This document shows positions 46,501 through 59,000 of a stretch of 64,000 nt of DNA, in pieces; within the stretch, counting starts at the first letter, position 1, and the number at the start of each line of letters is the position of its first letter. The stretch is from Chondrosia reniformis (Eukaryota; Porifera; Demospongiae; Chondrillida; Chondrillidae). The notes under the pieces were generated by a model. That model was not told the DNA's origin and ran no database searches. It saw nothing but the letters and a program-made list of their open reading frames with translations. The position numbers were made by a program, and so were the translations under genes. Where the stretch lies: positions 6,711,884 through 6,775,883 of the forward strand of contig OX359199.1 in the NCBI GenBank assembly GCA_947172415.1, in the 5' to 3' direction.

Positions 46501-49329
46501 ATTCATCCTATTTTGGTAATTTAAAGCCCTGATAATCCAGTCACCTCTCTAGTAAAGCCAGATAAATTAGGTCTTGTAGGTAATCAGATATAGGCAGAGT
46601 CCACCATAGAGGTTTGTGACGTTGACTGCAACACAAATATTACTAGTGATTACCTTAACAAAGACGTAGAAATACATTTCTGCTTGTTTCTTGTCCAGAA
46701 GGCAGGCTAGAGCCAGTGCATGCAGAGCCATATCTCTAACATAAGGGTCTTCATTTGGTACTGCAGGGAGCAGCTGAAGAGGAGGGGTAAGGTCATGTGA
46801 CACCACCCCAGGTCATGTGACCATACTCAAGTCATGTGACCATACTAAAGTCATGTGACCACACTCTGGGAGAGCTAACTCACAAGTGTCTCCACAAGCA
46901 TCTGAAGGTTCGGTGTCAGCTTTGGCAATCTTATCTTGACCAACAATTCAGAGGCTAGCGCAAGACACTTTAACATTACATCACTGTCCAGCTACACAAA
47001 CAGGAACTAAACTGTCAACAGTTACCATGACAACACAGTAGTAGTACTTTGTACAAAATTTAGTGGATTAAAATGCTTCTTGTAAAAGGTGGAGTTGACA
47101 CTGAGAAGTGTAGCCAGACATGTATCTCTCCAAAGAAATACAAACATAGATGGATTGTCAAAATGAAATGTCTTACAGACCCAGTGTTGCTGTCTACTTG
47201 GCCAATCAGAAGATGTAGGTACGTACCTCTTGTGTTTGATTGAGTTCACCCTCCACCTCAGAGGAGTTCCCCAGTGGAGGTGCGGAGGTGGTGATGGAGG
47301 CCAGCGTGGCCCCATCCAGCGGCAAGCCTATCTCTGCTATCACCTCTAGCACCTTCTCAACTCGGTAGCTCTGCTGAGGCCAAATGTCCAACTGCCTTGC
47401 CATGAGTGGAGCAACCATTCCAGCAGGAAACTTGGAGCTAACCAGCAAGTTAACTGCAGTGGATCCAAGGTTACGTCTTAAAATAAAAATAAGTTACAAT
47501 TAAAGCATTCATTACGAAAATACATTGAATATTCTTATATGCAGTAGAATCTCATTAACACGAAATTGATTAAGGTGAAACTCCTGATCTGGAACATATT
47601 GAATTCAGTAGGAAATTCTTACTTACTTAGCAAATGTCAAAAGATTATTATATTGTTACATAGATTGGTTGCTAAGCACCCTAGTGTACATAATGTCACA
47701 TGACACATGATTATGCAATGCTTGGATTGATAGGGACACCTTCCAACTTCATCTGAAAAATCCATAAATTCTTGTATATACATTAGCTGTGTGTAAATGA
47801 ATGTGTATTCCAAAGAACTTGAAGAATTGCAGTTTGGAGCAAATGCCTCTTTGTGGAACCTAGGACAGAGGAGAGTATATTCATATGCTGCAAATAATAT
47901 TACTATTATTTCAAAGATACTGCATGTGTGACAGAAACATGTATACAAGTTAATTTTCAATTACGTACATGTATGCTAATAAGTACATATGTATGTATAT
48001 TCCATCACAGTAGTAATCCAAATCTACCCCCATGCACCCTGCAAGTTATACACATTTCTCTTGTAGCTCTCACTTCTTCAAATATTCACAATAATCTGTC
48101 AGTGAAGGCATAATTCTTTCCAAGTGAACTTCATCTTCGGCCTCTTTGAAATACTTACACAAGCATCTCCAGTAGAAGGCAATCTCACAGCTTAGAAGTT
48201 CCAAAGGAACCAGCTTCTTTTTCAGGGAATCAGTTTCTGCTTGATCCACCACTTCATCTCCGACATTTTCTTTGTCTTCCTGCGGTGGCCTCCAGTTTAT
48301 GAACCCAAGGAGGTTGTCCACTAACGGATCTCTATCAATATGGGCAAACAGCTTCAGAAGGGCTAGCTCTGCCACATCTGATGCCGTCTCAACATCCAGG
48401 CAGTGGAGGAGCTGCAGGAAGTCATCGTCCAACAGCTGACACCAGCTCCTCAGGAGACTGTGGATACATGTCTCCTCCACCTCCTTATCCGGATCCTGGA
48501 GGCCGTATCGCAGGAGACTGACTCTCTGAGCTATAGTCAGGTGGCGGATGGTGCAGCACTCGGCTAGCTTGGCATAGGCTTGCTGCCTGATCTTTGCACT
48601 TGTGTCTCTGGTCCTCCCAATGATGACTGGCAGCGTCTTCTTATTCAGAACGATGACACTCAGCACAGATTTACGTACCTCCACAGCTGTGTCGTGCTCA
48701 AGAAGATTAACAAACTCGGATACGATGGGGCACCCAAGGTCCTCGATATCCTGTAGCTTATGGAGAGTATGCACGGCTTGCGCTCGCACTACAGGGGCCT
48801 TGTCATAAAGGCGCTCTATCAAAGTAGTTTCAATCGCATTCGTTAGTTCTTGGGAAAGATTTAATGTTTCGTCCACCATTTTCAGTGCCTCTTCAATCAT
48901 CAAGGCCACAAGTTGACAAGAACGAAAGCGAACTGCTTTATCCGCAGCTTCATGGTACGAGAGAAGATCTTTGAGAAGCAGCATGTGAAGCGCTTTATTA
49001 CCAACTTCATCATCATCTGCAGCACTGGCAAGACTCTTGGCAGCATAGTGTGCAGCAAACCTAATTGACCTCTCTACTGCTGGCTCTTTTTTGGATATAA
49101 CTAGTGCGCACTTTAATGTCTGTAGGAATACGGGGTAGAAATCTTGCACACCGACTTCATCTTCAATTTTCTTTAAAGATTTCGCCAGTTTTGCTTGATT
49201 TCGTAGACCATCTTGAGCTGTGTCAAAGACACTGATAACTCTTTTTGATAGAGTCAATTCTAATAGATGCAGTTAACTTCAAGTATAATATGAAGATAAT
49301 GTTTGGAAAGTACACTTACCGCCTGACAT
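43523..49329 (-). CDS. NCAPG: Condensin complex subunit CAP-G
   Basis: Fourteen minus-strand exons: 49329-49320, 49259-48074, 47859-47740, 47476-47227, 46991-46884, 46773-46654, 46314-46198, 45574-45476, 45383-45202, 45046-44887, 44535-44407, 44160-44116, 44050-43864 and 43575-43523, totalling 2766 nt (921 aa; human about 1015). The protein is a HEAT-repeat solenoid: RSIRFAAHYAAKSLAS, APVVRAQAVHTLHKLQDIED, SAKIRQQAYAKLAECCTIRH, FINWRPPQEDKENVGDE, VRDMALHALALACLLDKKQA, RLIVIWYNPLTQEEERL. CAP-G is the non-SMC subunit of condensin I that binds DNA with CAP-H during mitosis. Exon 1 holds only MSG; the last exon encodes GEELGTAGTGFAAAEEL. The acidic exon 13 replaces the longer human tail. Confidence 0.94.
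46806..46866. repeat. Short tandem repeat with catgtgac core
   Basis: Four copies of about 21 bp (caggtcatgtgaccatact and variants) in an NCAPG intron, directly after exon 6's acceptor. Each copy holds the half-palindromic tcatgtga. Confidence 0.75.
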
Positions 49330-49422
49330 TTTCAGTTTCCCGCCAAAAATAGTTATTTTAAGCAATAAGCAAAAAAGATAAAAAGGAGTTTTTCGTCTAA
49401 CGCATTTACAAATTAGAAAAAA

Positions 49423-50511
49423 TTAGACATCTTTTGTTTCTCCAAATATCCTTTGGCCAAGTGTCTCCAAGTACTTTCCGTACTCTAGCTCTTGAAAGAG
49501 GTTCTTGGGTACCCCTTTGATCCCAAACATGGCTCCATACAGCCCAGCAGCAATAGTACCAGTAGTGTCACTGTCTCCCCCATGTAAGACTCCACGGTAG
49601 CAAAGCTCCTTCCAGTCATCCTTAGACCCCAACAGAGCATCGTAGGCTATCATTGGACCATCGTAACCATGACTACCACCCCACCTGTTGCTATTAAGTG
49701 ACTTATAAAATGCATCTCTTTCAGGAAAACCAAATATTGCAGGAAAGGTAGGTTGAGATTTGCCATCTTTAATTCCTCTCTGGTCAAGATAGAGTGTCCA
49801 CCTTTGTACAAACTCACCCCAAGCCTCTTCGTTTTCCTTCACATCACGACCTGTCTTCTTTATGTACCCAATTGCTTTATCCTCCAGGACACGCATCAGA
49901 CTGGCTCCCCAAGTTATCAGCGGAACATCTTGAAGAGCATACGAAGCAAACAGTGCGACAGCTAGTGCACCTAGATACCCCATTGGGTTGTTGTGTGTCA
50001 TGCGACCACTTTCTATGGCAACCATGACAAGGTCATCCAACTGATCAGGTTTGTGGAAATACAATCCAATTGGTATAGCTCTCATAGCAGCACCAGACCC
50101 TCTGCCATGCGAGTTGAATGGAATTACGTAGCCATTAGGAAAATCAGGCCGCAGCTGCGATGCCCCCAGTTTGCAGGTGTTACCAGGGGCTCGACCAGTC
50201 ATATCGCTCATGCACTCCTTGTAATTGGCCGCTAAACTTCTAAAAAGAGTTTCCCACGGCTTCTCAGAACTCTTCCAGTTAGAGCACAATGCCTCTGCTG
50301 TGGCCTTATGCATAACCGTATCATCGCTGACCATAAATCTAGGCAATTCAAGTACAACTTTATCAAGGCCTCCCAGGGACTGGAGTTCCTCATAAATGGC
50401 CTGTCCCGATCGACAGAACTCCCAGCTAGCATTCTTGTACCCCAGCGCATCCCCTGTGCCCGCCAAGAGGCACCCAGCTACAATCCTTTCCTTGAGATCC
50501 ACTTGGCTCAT
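49423..50511 (-). CDS. ADPRH: ADP-ribosylarginine hydrolase (ADPRH/ARH1 family)
   Basis: Intronless, 362 aa, about the usual size of the family. It removes ADP-ribose from arginine in proteins, using two Mg2+. Metal-binding motifs are intact: RFMVSDDTVMHKATAEAL (Ser62-Asp63-Asp64-Thr65) and GVLHGGDSDTTGTIAAGLYG (Asp313, Asp315). Other family hallmarks are AGCLLAGTGDALGYKNASWE, NTCKLGASQL, FNSHGRGSGAAMRAIPIGLY and ESGRMTHNNPMGYLGALAVA. The intact acidic residues favour an active enzyme over the inactive ARH2 branch. It starts 85 bp from NMNAT on the other strand and ends 93 bp from the NCAPG start. Confidence 0.93.
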   Translation of the reverse strand: MSQVDLKERIVAGCLLAGTGDALGYKNASWEFCRSGQAIYEELQSLGGLDKVVLELPRFMVSDDTVMHKATAEALCSNWKSSEKPWETLFRSLAANYKECMSDMTGRAPGNTCKLGASQLRPDFPNGYVIPFNSHGRGSGAAMRAIPIGLYFHKPDQLDDLVMVAIESGRMTHNNPMGYLGALAVALFASYALQDVPLITWGASLMRVLEDKAIGYIKKTGRDVKENEEAWGEFVQRWTLYLDQRGIKDGKSQPTFPAIFGFPERDAFYKSLNSNRWGGSHGYDGPMIAYDALLGSKDDWKELCYRGVLHGGDSDTTGTIAAGLYGAMFGIKGVPKNLFQELEYGKYLETLGQRIFGETKDV

Positions 50512-50596
50512 ATCTGTACAATTGTGGAGGTATTACTATAGGTGAGTCGTGATCACGTAATGCAACGCAAATCTAACGAGAACGGTGAAACCGGAG
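50512..50596. promoter_or_regulatory. Bidirectional promoter, ADPRH / NMNAT
   Basis: Only 85 bp between the two start codons, with gatcacgtaatgcaac near 50551-50566. Both genes act in NAD+/ADP-ribose metabolism, so shared control is plausible. Confidence 0.5.
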
Positions 50597-52457
50597 ATGT
50601 CCGAACCAAGTAGACGAGTTGCCCTAGTGCTCTGTGGTGCTTTCAATCCCATCACATATCTGCATCTGAGACTGTTTGGTTAGTATGTGTGTTTGCTATG
50701 CTGATCGCGTCCAATGTCAGATACAGTGCTTACCTGTAGTCTGATCATAGATATCAGTACGAGCATAGTACGAGTAGTACTGTACATAGGTACTGTACAT
50801 GTCCGTATAGAAGCCGGGCTCAAATAGAGGCCGCGGCTCGAATAGAGGCCGGGTCAAAACTCCCTGGAAAGAAATAGAGGCCAGGGCCTCTATTCGGACA
50901 TATACGGTATATAGTACGAGTAGTATACTATGTTGACGTCATATGCAATAATGCATTATATATCCAAAGCGTGTGCTTTAATTTTGCATGTTAACGGAAC
51001 CTCAGCGCTTACTGTTATTCTGAAAGTAGTAATTTGTAAAGTATAATTATTCATGTCTGTTTTGCATGTACAGAGGTTGCACGTGACCACTTTGCAGCGA
51101 ATAGCCAGCATGTTGTCATTCGGGGGATCATATCTCCTGTGCATGACGAATACAATCAATACAAGTCCACACTGATAGACAGTAGACATAGATTGGAGAT
51201 GTGCAGAAAGGCAGTGGAAGACACAAGTTGGATCAAGTGAGTACGGTTATCAGTGCAAGTTGGTTTACAATTAAAATTGTAGTTTTTATAATTAGTCATA
51301 TGATGTGTATTCAGTGATGATGAACAATAGAATAATACCTTGTCTAGGATCTCTGAATGGGAGACACAACAAAATGGCTGGACCAGAACTGCTCAGGTGC
51401 TCCCCAACATTCAGCAAGTTACTCAGCAGGAGGAAGGGATGGAGCATGTCAAGGTCAAGTTTCTCTGTGGAGCAGACCTTTTAGAATCTTTTGCAGTGCC
51501 GAACCTTTGGGATCCAAATGATGTGAGATTTGTTCCATATATGGAATGGTCCAAAAATAGTGGTTTGGAATATTTATATTATATTTTATTGATATAGATT
51601 GAGAAGATATTAAAGGAATTTGGTCTGGTGGTGATAACCAGGGAAGGTAGTAATCCTCAAAGGTTCATTGATAGCTCACAGCAATTAACTGAACTCAAGG
51701 TACACCATTTAAATTATGTATATATTCTGTCAGTGGGTGTCATCAACCAATAGTCTCACTTTAGGAAAGGGAGTGTCATTTGAATGTAGAACTACACACT
51801 ATATATATTCTTTTATCTGTGATACAGGATTGCATAGAAATTATTGTAAACAGTATTCCAAATGATATCAGTTCTACAAAAATAAGGTAAATAAGGATAA
51901 CCACTTCACAAATATATATTTATAGTGTACTTTGTAACATTTACACTATACACCTAATGCCTATTGTAGTTATAAATACAACTCAGATTACTGTAAGGAA
52001 ATATAAACGTTCTAGAAATATATATAGTAACATTAGATAAAGGAAATCAAACCCATATACATGCACGTATATGTGTACTGTATATATTGTTTTTGTTTAT
52101 ATTTGAAGTGTCAGGTAACTGTTGTCATTTGGCAGAAAAGATGTTCAGGCCAAAATATCCTAAAACTTTGTGAATTTTTGCAATGCTCATGGAAATCTAA
52201 AAAAACAGATGCCATACATAACATAATTTCTGAAAACAATATAGGGGCGCCAAAGGTGCACCAAGAACAAATGCCATACATACCTACCTATATACCTATA
52301 TACCTAATTATCTATACACACCCCCTCAAAATGAAGATTACATTTGCACAATATTTAATATATTTGTAGGGAGGCTGTATCTGTCAACAAAAGCATCAGG
52401 TATCTTCTGCCAGACAAGGTTATAGAATACATTACAACGAATAGACTGTACAAATAA
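50597..52457 (+). CDS. NMNAT: Nicotinamide/nicotinate mononucleotide adenylyltransferase
   Basis: Six exons, 50597-50678, 51074-51236, 51348-51522, 51598-51699, 51828-51886 and 52370-52457, totalling 669 nt (222 aa). It makes NAD+ (or its deamido form) from NMN/NaMN and ATP. Motifs: the nucleotidyltransferase [15 protein letters not shown] near the N-terminus (GxFxPxxxxH, with His23), [69 protein letters not shown], and [20 protein letters not shown] (the second ATP motif, SSTxxR). The short length and absent insertion resemble the NMNAT3-like layout, but I do not assign a vertebrate paralogue. The introns are AT-rich; intron 1 carries a foldback element. Confidence 0.95.
50799..50901. repeat. 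Inverted-repeat element in NMNAT intron 1
   Basis: The ends atgtccgtatagaagcc (from 50799) and ggcctctattcggacat (to 50901) are inverted copies with two mismatches. Inside, aatagaggcc recurs three times. It looks like a short MITE. The GC-rich body contrasts with the AT-rich flanks. Confidence 0.7.
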
Positions 52458-53010
52458 CAATATCTCAGTCAATATAGTAAATTCAATTATGAAATATAAA
52501 TAAATAGTGAATCATTTTTGCTTTGGGCTAATAAAATGTGCCTGTTTTTGGAGGTACACTTGTATATGTGTAATATAAATGGTACAAAAGAGTGATTCTG
52601 TAGCTCAGACTATATATGGATGTCCTTATATTAGGGAGGTCATGAATAATCTAAAACAATATTGTTTTCAACGTGCTATAATTCTCAAGTAAGAAGCACC
52701 TATATATATATATATAGGGAAGAAAAGTTCACATATATACTTGGATTTACGTATCGATTCAGGGTGTTTACAGCGCAGGGTGTCCATTACAAGAGGTCAC
52801 ACAGCTTGTATTGGATGCTTGTATTTGCATAAACTTGAAAGTGAATTAGTGTATCATTAGAGTGTGGACATGATTTGATCCATATAGCGGTAATCATTTA
52901 AACTCCTGTTAACAAAAGAGTACATAAATAATGATGAAAACAGGCTACAAGTTTAAGAGCACATTTAGAAGTCTTATAAAAGAACACAAAGAAAAGTTGA
53001 ATAACGTGCA
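52458..53010. other. Convergent spacer, NMNAT / LDB
   Basis: A 553-bp AT-rich spacer with aataaa-like signals near 52490-52503 and 52530-52535; no gene seen. Confidence 0.5.
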
Positions 53011-56000
53011 TTAAATATCTGACATTGCAATCAAATCGGTTTCAACAAAATTAGAGTCAGTAGCTGGACTTCCTTTTATGGTGTTGGACACCTCTTGTAT
53101 ACAGATTTCCATGACATCTTCTGAAATGTCACATTCTACATAATGGAGAAAAAACATTTGATAGGTGTTTAATTTGGCCATGTGAAATTCTATATACCAC
53201 ATAAAAATAAACAGGTAGTACAGATATTAATTGTATCCAGAGTTATTATAGCACACTCATGTTAAGTGGTAACTTTGATTGTGAGAGCTATTTAATCATA
53301 AATTTAATTCTGCAGTCAATTAAATAAAGTATATTTTGAAGGAAGTGGAGAACATAATTGTGACACCACACTGTTTATTATACATAATACAAAATAAAAA
53401 TCATTTAGCATATTTGTAGTACTATATACATAGTTTGAACTATTTGTGGAGAAATAGTATTTTAGTGATTAGTATTTTAAATTAGTTTGTCACCAAATTA
53501 TTTGGAAGGATAACATTACAAAAGAACAGCCAGTCAGATGTGAAATCCACACAATGCGGAATTTCAAGTATCCGTCAAAATATCATTATATTGGAGAGTA
53601 TAAAGGTGTTATATTCTAAAGTAAATAATACACTCCCACGCATGTGTCAAATAATACATTTACACCACCCTGGTAGAGTGAGGTAACAGCAATATTCCCT
53701 TGGGGGGCAGGGTGGTGTAACAACTCAACTTATACTGGGCAACTTGAGGAGGCGCCATGGTATCCCATAATTTGTAAGTGTGAGGCTGACTCAGACCACA
53801 AACTTGAGCAGTCAAACTTACCTAATAGTACATACCTTGTGCTATAGAATTTCATAGCTGGAGACAGTCTGATAAAACAAGAGTAACCCAACACTACATA
53901 ACACTGAGACAGGCATAGCTGGGAGTCTGGTAGAGAGGGGATCTGTTACATTGTGACGTTCTTGTGTTGGCTGAAATGTAACATATACATGTGGCTGGTT
54001 GTACTCGACAATACATACGCTTATAAGGAAAAAACTCCATTGCTAGGAGGAGTGATAGCTTAATAATAAGTACCCAAATATATGAATATTTATAGAAGTG
54101 ATACCCAAATGTATATATCCATTGTGTGTATGGTAATGTCCGTACTTGTGCATAAAGGATTCACAGAAGATCAAGATAAAGAAAAGACAAAGACTCCAGT
54201 GGAGAAGAAGATGAAAGAAGGGAAAAGAAGGAAGAAAAGACTCCTGTATCTTCATCTAAAGCTCTCTTCAGGTTTAGTTCCCCTATAGGCTCTTTTACAG
54301 AATAGGCATATAGCATGTAGGAAAATGGTATCTTAGACTTTTCATAAAGATAGACTCGTCCATTACTATAAATACAGAAAGTCTTTAAATTAATAGACCA
54401 GTTTGTAGAGTGGACCAGAAAGGTAAATACACACTTTACATATTCAAATGGATTAGGACTGCATGTTACCATGGTGATGTATGCAAAACTGCTAGTACTT
54501 AGCAACAATATCAGAAGTAAATCAATCGTTCAAATCACTCATTTAGTTGATAGTCTCAAAACAATCAGCATGCATGCTTTTTGAGATTCTGTGGGTATAC
54601 AGAATCCAACTTTTAGAACCCATTAAAGTAAAAATGTCAACATGAGGTTTGCTGTTGCACTCTCAAAATCCACCTTGAACATTTACAAACCTAAATGTAG
54701 ACAAAATTAACACGTTTCTTAGAGTCTGGATTCCCCTTAAGATAACAGTTACTCTGTCATTCTTTCTGACTGAAATTTAAAAGTATAATAATAAATGGTC
54801 CAAATTTAAAAGTGAGTGCGTCATAGCTGAAAATTGGAGTGCTGCTGGAACAGTGAAACAGGCAAAGAAGGGTCTTACTCTTATGTGATAATACTTCTCT
54901 ACCATTAGCTGCTACACAGACACCTAAGAAACGTTACCTCCTCATACAAATGTCTGACCAAATGGCGTGACTACTTAAAATAATTTTAGCTTTCTTCTTA
55001 AATGAGATGTATTACTGAGTAGTTACAGATCACATCTGTGTTACAGAGGTTGTTCACATTATTTAAACATAAACCTTTTCACATACATACATAAGAAAGC
55101 TGTACAAATGTAGTTTCCTAATTTGGAACTTAAGATATTCAAAACTGTCCACACCTGCTAAATGCGTACTACTAAGGTTTAGAAATCATTTGGATGAAGC
55201 AGATATTTTGTAGGAAATCCAGGAAAAGTGCTTGTAAGGTGAGTTGTGATGTCATATACCTGACAAAGGAATGGGTTCCTCGACTATCAAGAGGGTGTAG
55301 GAGCCTTTCTTTGTCATAGAGCTGCTAGAGCTCTTAGATCTTTTGGAGGATCTTACAGTAGTACTGTCTGTCGAGATTGAGTTTCTGCTTCTCTTTGTGG
55401 TACTGCTGAGAGAAGCAGCCTCTGAATCAGGAGAGACAAGAGTGGCAGGAGGTAAGTCTACATTCAGTTGCTAAGCAGAGATAGCATAGAGATTAACACT
55501 ATAGATAAAGACAAATCTTCCAAGCTATAAAAATGATATACAAAGCTTTGAAAATAGTCAAGTTTAAATTAATGAATTATCAGTCATAATACACAGTTGT
55601 CTATTCTCTTGTTACTACAGGGACTTACCCTCTGGAGAGAAGACCACTTCGTTGTCGACAGAGTTTGATGCTTCAAAGTCGAGGAAACTTTTTGGTGTCA
55701 AATGAGACGGAGTGTCCGCTAAAAGAGGTAGATCTGTTGTAAGTATTTTTATATATACCATTTTATGACAAATAGCCTATTAAAGGATATAGTGTAAATA
55801 TTATGACACTAGCAAGGAAGCATTACAAATTATTAAAATATTTCCTGCTAAAATCAAAACTAGGTGAACAGATCTGAAACAGCCAATCACTTTAAAACAC
55901 TAACACAGACACATGCAAAGAATCCATTGTACATTTGTGGTCACAGAATGGAGGCAGGCAGGTGGGTGGATGGGCGAGGTGGATGGGTGAGGTGGATGGG

Positions 56001-59000
56001 TGAGGTTGGTGGGTGAGGTGGATGGGTGAGGTTGGTGGGTGAGGTGGATGGGTGAGGTGTGTTGATGGTTGAGGTGACAGGTTGATCATGCTGACAGACA
56101 ATATAATGTATTTGTCATTTATCATTTATCTTCACCTATTACTGGGGTTGGTATCTTTGGAGATGCTGAATGTCTCTGAATTCCTAATAGATCTGCCTTC
56201 TCATTCGAATGTACCTAAAACCACAAAGTATGTATTTCTTAAAGAGGAACTTTAACACAGCCTATGTCCATTATTGTAGTAACATGAGAAATAATGTATT
56301 CTTTGTACACAAATGATGACAACTAAACAAGTAATACAAAAATAGCATACTCTAAGGCAGAGGATACTTCTATATACAACAAACCTGTAAGCAGGAATCA
56401 TTGTACATTGATGTACATCATTCAATTAACAATGCCATATGAAACTATACAAGTACAATTTATATGGTTAAGCCCCACAGTATCAGTAGTAAAAGTTTGG
56501 CATATACAAGTGGTCTGCACTTTAGGTTTGAAATGTTTCCACTGTAATATTGGTAGGTTTCTGGACATTCTTGAGAGGCCATGTATTTGTAAAGAGAGAT
56601 TATCTGACCTGTAAAAACTTCCAAGTGCTTTCACTAAACCCTAAAACTGTTCCCTTAGTTGCCAAAGTACTCTCTCTAATGTCTTGAGGTGAAACCTGAG
56701 AGGGAATGGTCACTATATATATAGTATACCAGTATCAATTCACACTGAACACACTGGAAATGTACACTACATGCTAATATCTTCATCCAAAGCTCTAATG
56801 TTATCTTATCTTAATCATATTCATATTATATTTCTGATGTGGCAAAGAAAATGGTGTTTGGGTAATTTCATGTTAGTATATAGTCTATCAGAATTCTTCA
56901 ACTTTTATCAACCTTTCATTTAACAGATAACATTCCTATATTCTGTTATAGACGTAACATACAGTATTTACTTGCATATTGCATCAGCCCAAGGTCTCTA
57001 AAATGGATATATACTGGATATACCATTCAGAGGTCAAGCCAATGTAATAGTATACAAGTCGGCAGGTAAAAAGATGTTGCAACACTTGGACACACACATA
57101 ATAAACCACAATGAATACCATAATACGTAGTCACATAAAATGACACACAGAACCATTAATTCAAGAAGCACATTTCATTGTTTTGTATTGTCCTGAATGC
57201 TCAACGCTGCTGATGTATACTCAAAGTTCACAAGTAAACATGCTATGGGTATGACAGCCACACGCATTCAATACTATTGCTTGTACAGGTCATGTTCATA
57301 TTATACTCAATAGAGTCACATTTGATCACCATGGAAACACTGAGCATATTGTATTTCCTCCAACAGGATGTCAGTAGATGTACTACCATAGAGAACTAAA
57401 TGTGTTACATCTTCTTATCTAAATAGTCTTCAATGGACCAATACTTTTACATACATTGAGGTCCAGGCCTGAGTCAAACACTGTTCTGTTCACAAATTCT
57501 GAAGTGTCCTTTATATTAAATTTGAGTGTCTTTATCCTCAGTCCATCCAAGTTGATAAACTCCATCATAAGATTCCCTTTTAGGAATACCTGCAGTGATT
57601 ACACAAGAGACTGGCATTGACACTAATTTCCTGTTCCAGACATACGTAGGTAAATGGTGGCACATGAATCATTATATCCCGCAAAATGGAACAGAATATG
57701 GTATTAAATGTTACAGCGTATTCATTTACCAGTTACAGGAATAGTAACTAAATGTATGCACACACTCCTTAGAGCTAAAGCAATACCACATATACATTCT
57801 CCACTGTACATCTTCCCCTATGTGTATCTAAGAGATTCCTGTGGTTTTCAGTATGTCGTGTGATATGCCTGACGAGTCAGACATATGGTTGGAACAGAAG
57901 TTTGGTAACACTTAAGTGATGTCTTTCCTGAAAGAGTGTAGAAATATTAGTGACTGCATCTGTGGGTACATACACTGGAACACACTAAAATGCTATGGAG
58001 TGTGTCCAACAGCAACCACTATCCACCACTGATACTGTAGAGCTGTGTAGCAGCACTACTAAGCTGTGCAATCTAAGGGGAACTTAGAGTGACTCGGATA
58101 CATTACTTTGAGAGTCATATTGTATAAAACTGGGAATTGTGTCAGTTTTTGGATGTAGAGTTGTTGTGATTGAAGCATTTTGGCAAGCAAATTATTAAAA
58201 GTATGAAGTTTAGTTGGAGACTAGTGTTCTGTGGTTACCTTGTTGAAGGTATCCTCTTACCGAGGTGACTATAAATCAAATGATGTTCCGCTATATGTAG
58301 CACAAAACAGGAAACTATAAAGTGCAACGTGCTACAAATATTCCTAAACACTTTTAACAATGTGTTCACATATAATGGTTTAGAATTTAGACTCTCTTTC
58401 TAAACCCATTTGGAGCATACCCAAGACCTGCCACTTTTGGAAAGTGGAATTCAGAGCTTCAGTACATGTAATGCTAACAGCATAATTGTTATCCTTTCTG
58501 TCAAGATGAAGCCTTTCAGCTACATTCTAGAGTATCAATATATGGAATAAATTTCCTAACAATTTAACACTATCTAGATGCTTAATAGTATCAAAGTATG
58601 CATATGCCTATACTACTGGTCTTATGGTGAAACTCATTTTAACATTGCCAGACATTTAGTATTAGAACACTTTAAATGTTTTGGACACAGAGACTAGTGA
58701 TAAGAACACTGCATATAAAGGGAAATAGAGCCTCATCAGAAGGAATTTCCTAGTTTTGCATTAAGAGTCGAGTACGTATGTCATAACTTAAAGGTATTAT
58801 CATAATTGAGAAAGGGCAAAATGAAATTACACTCCAAAGTCTTGCACCCACCTTATACCTTATATTCTAATGTGATTTACCCCTATATATAAACTGTGCA
58901 TAACGGGAGAACAAGGGAAGGAAAGACATATGCTAATACAGAGGTGGCTGACTACATGCTTGGAAACCTTTTCAAATCCTCCTTGTGCAACCTTTGAGAG

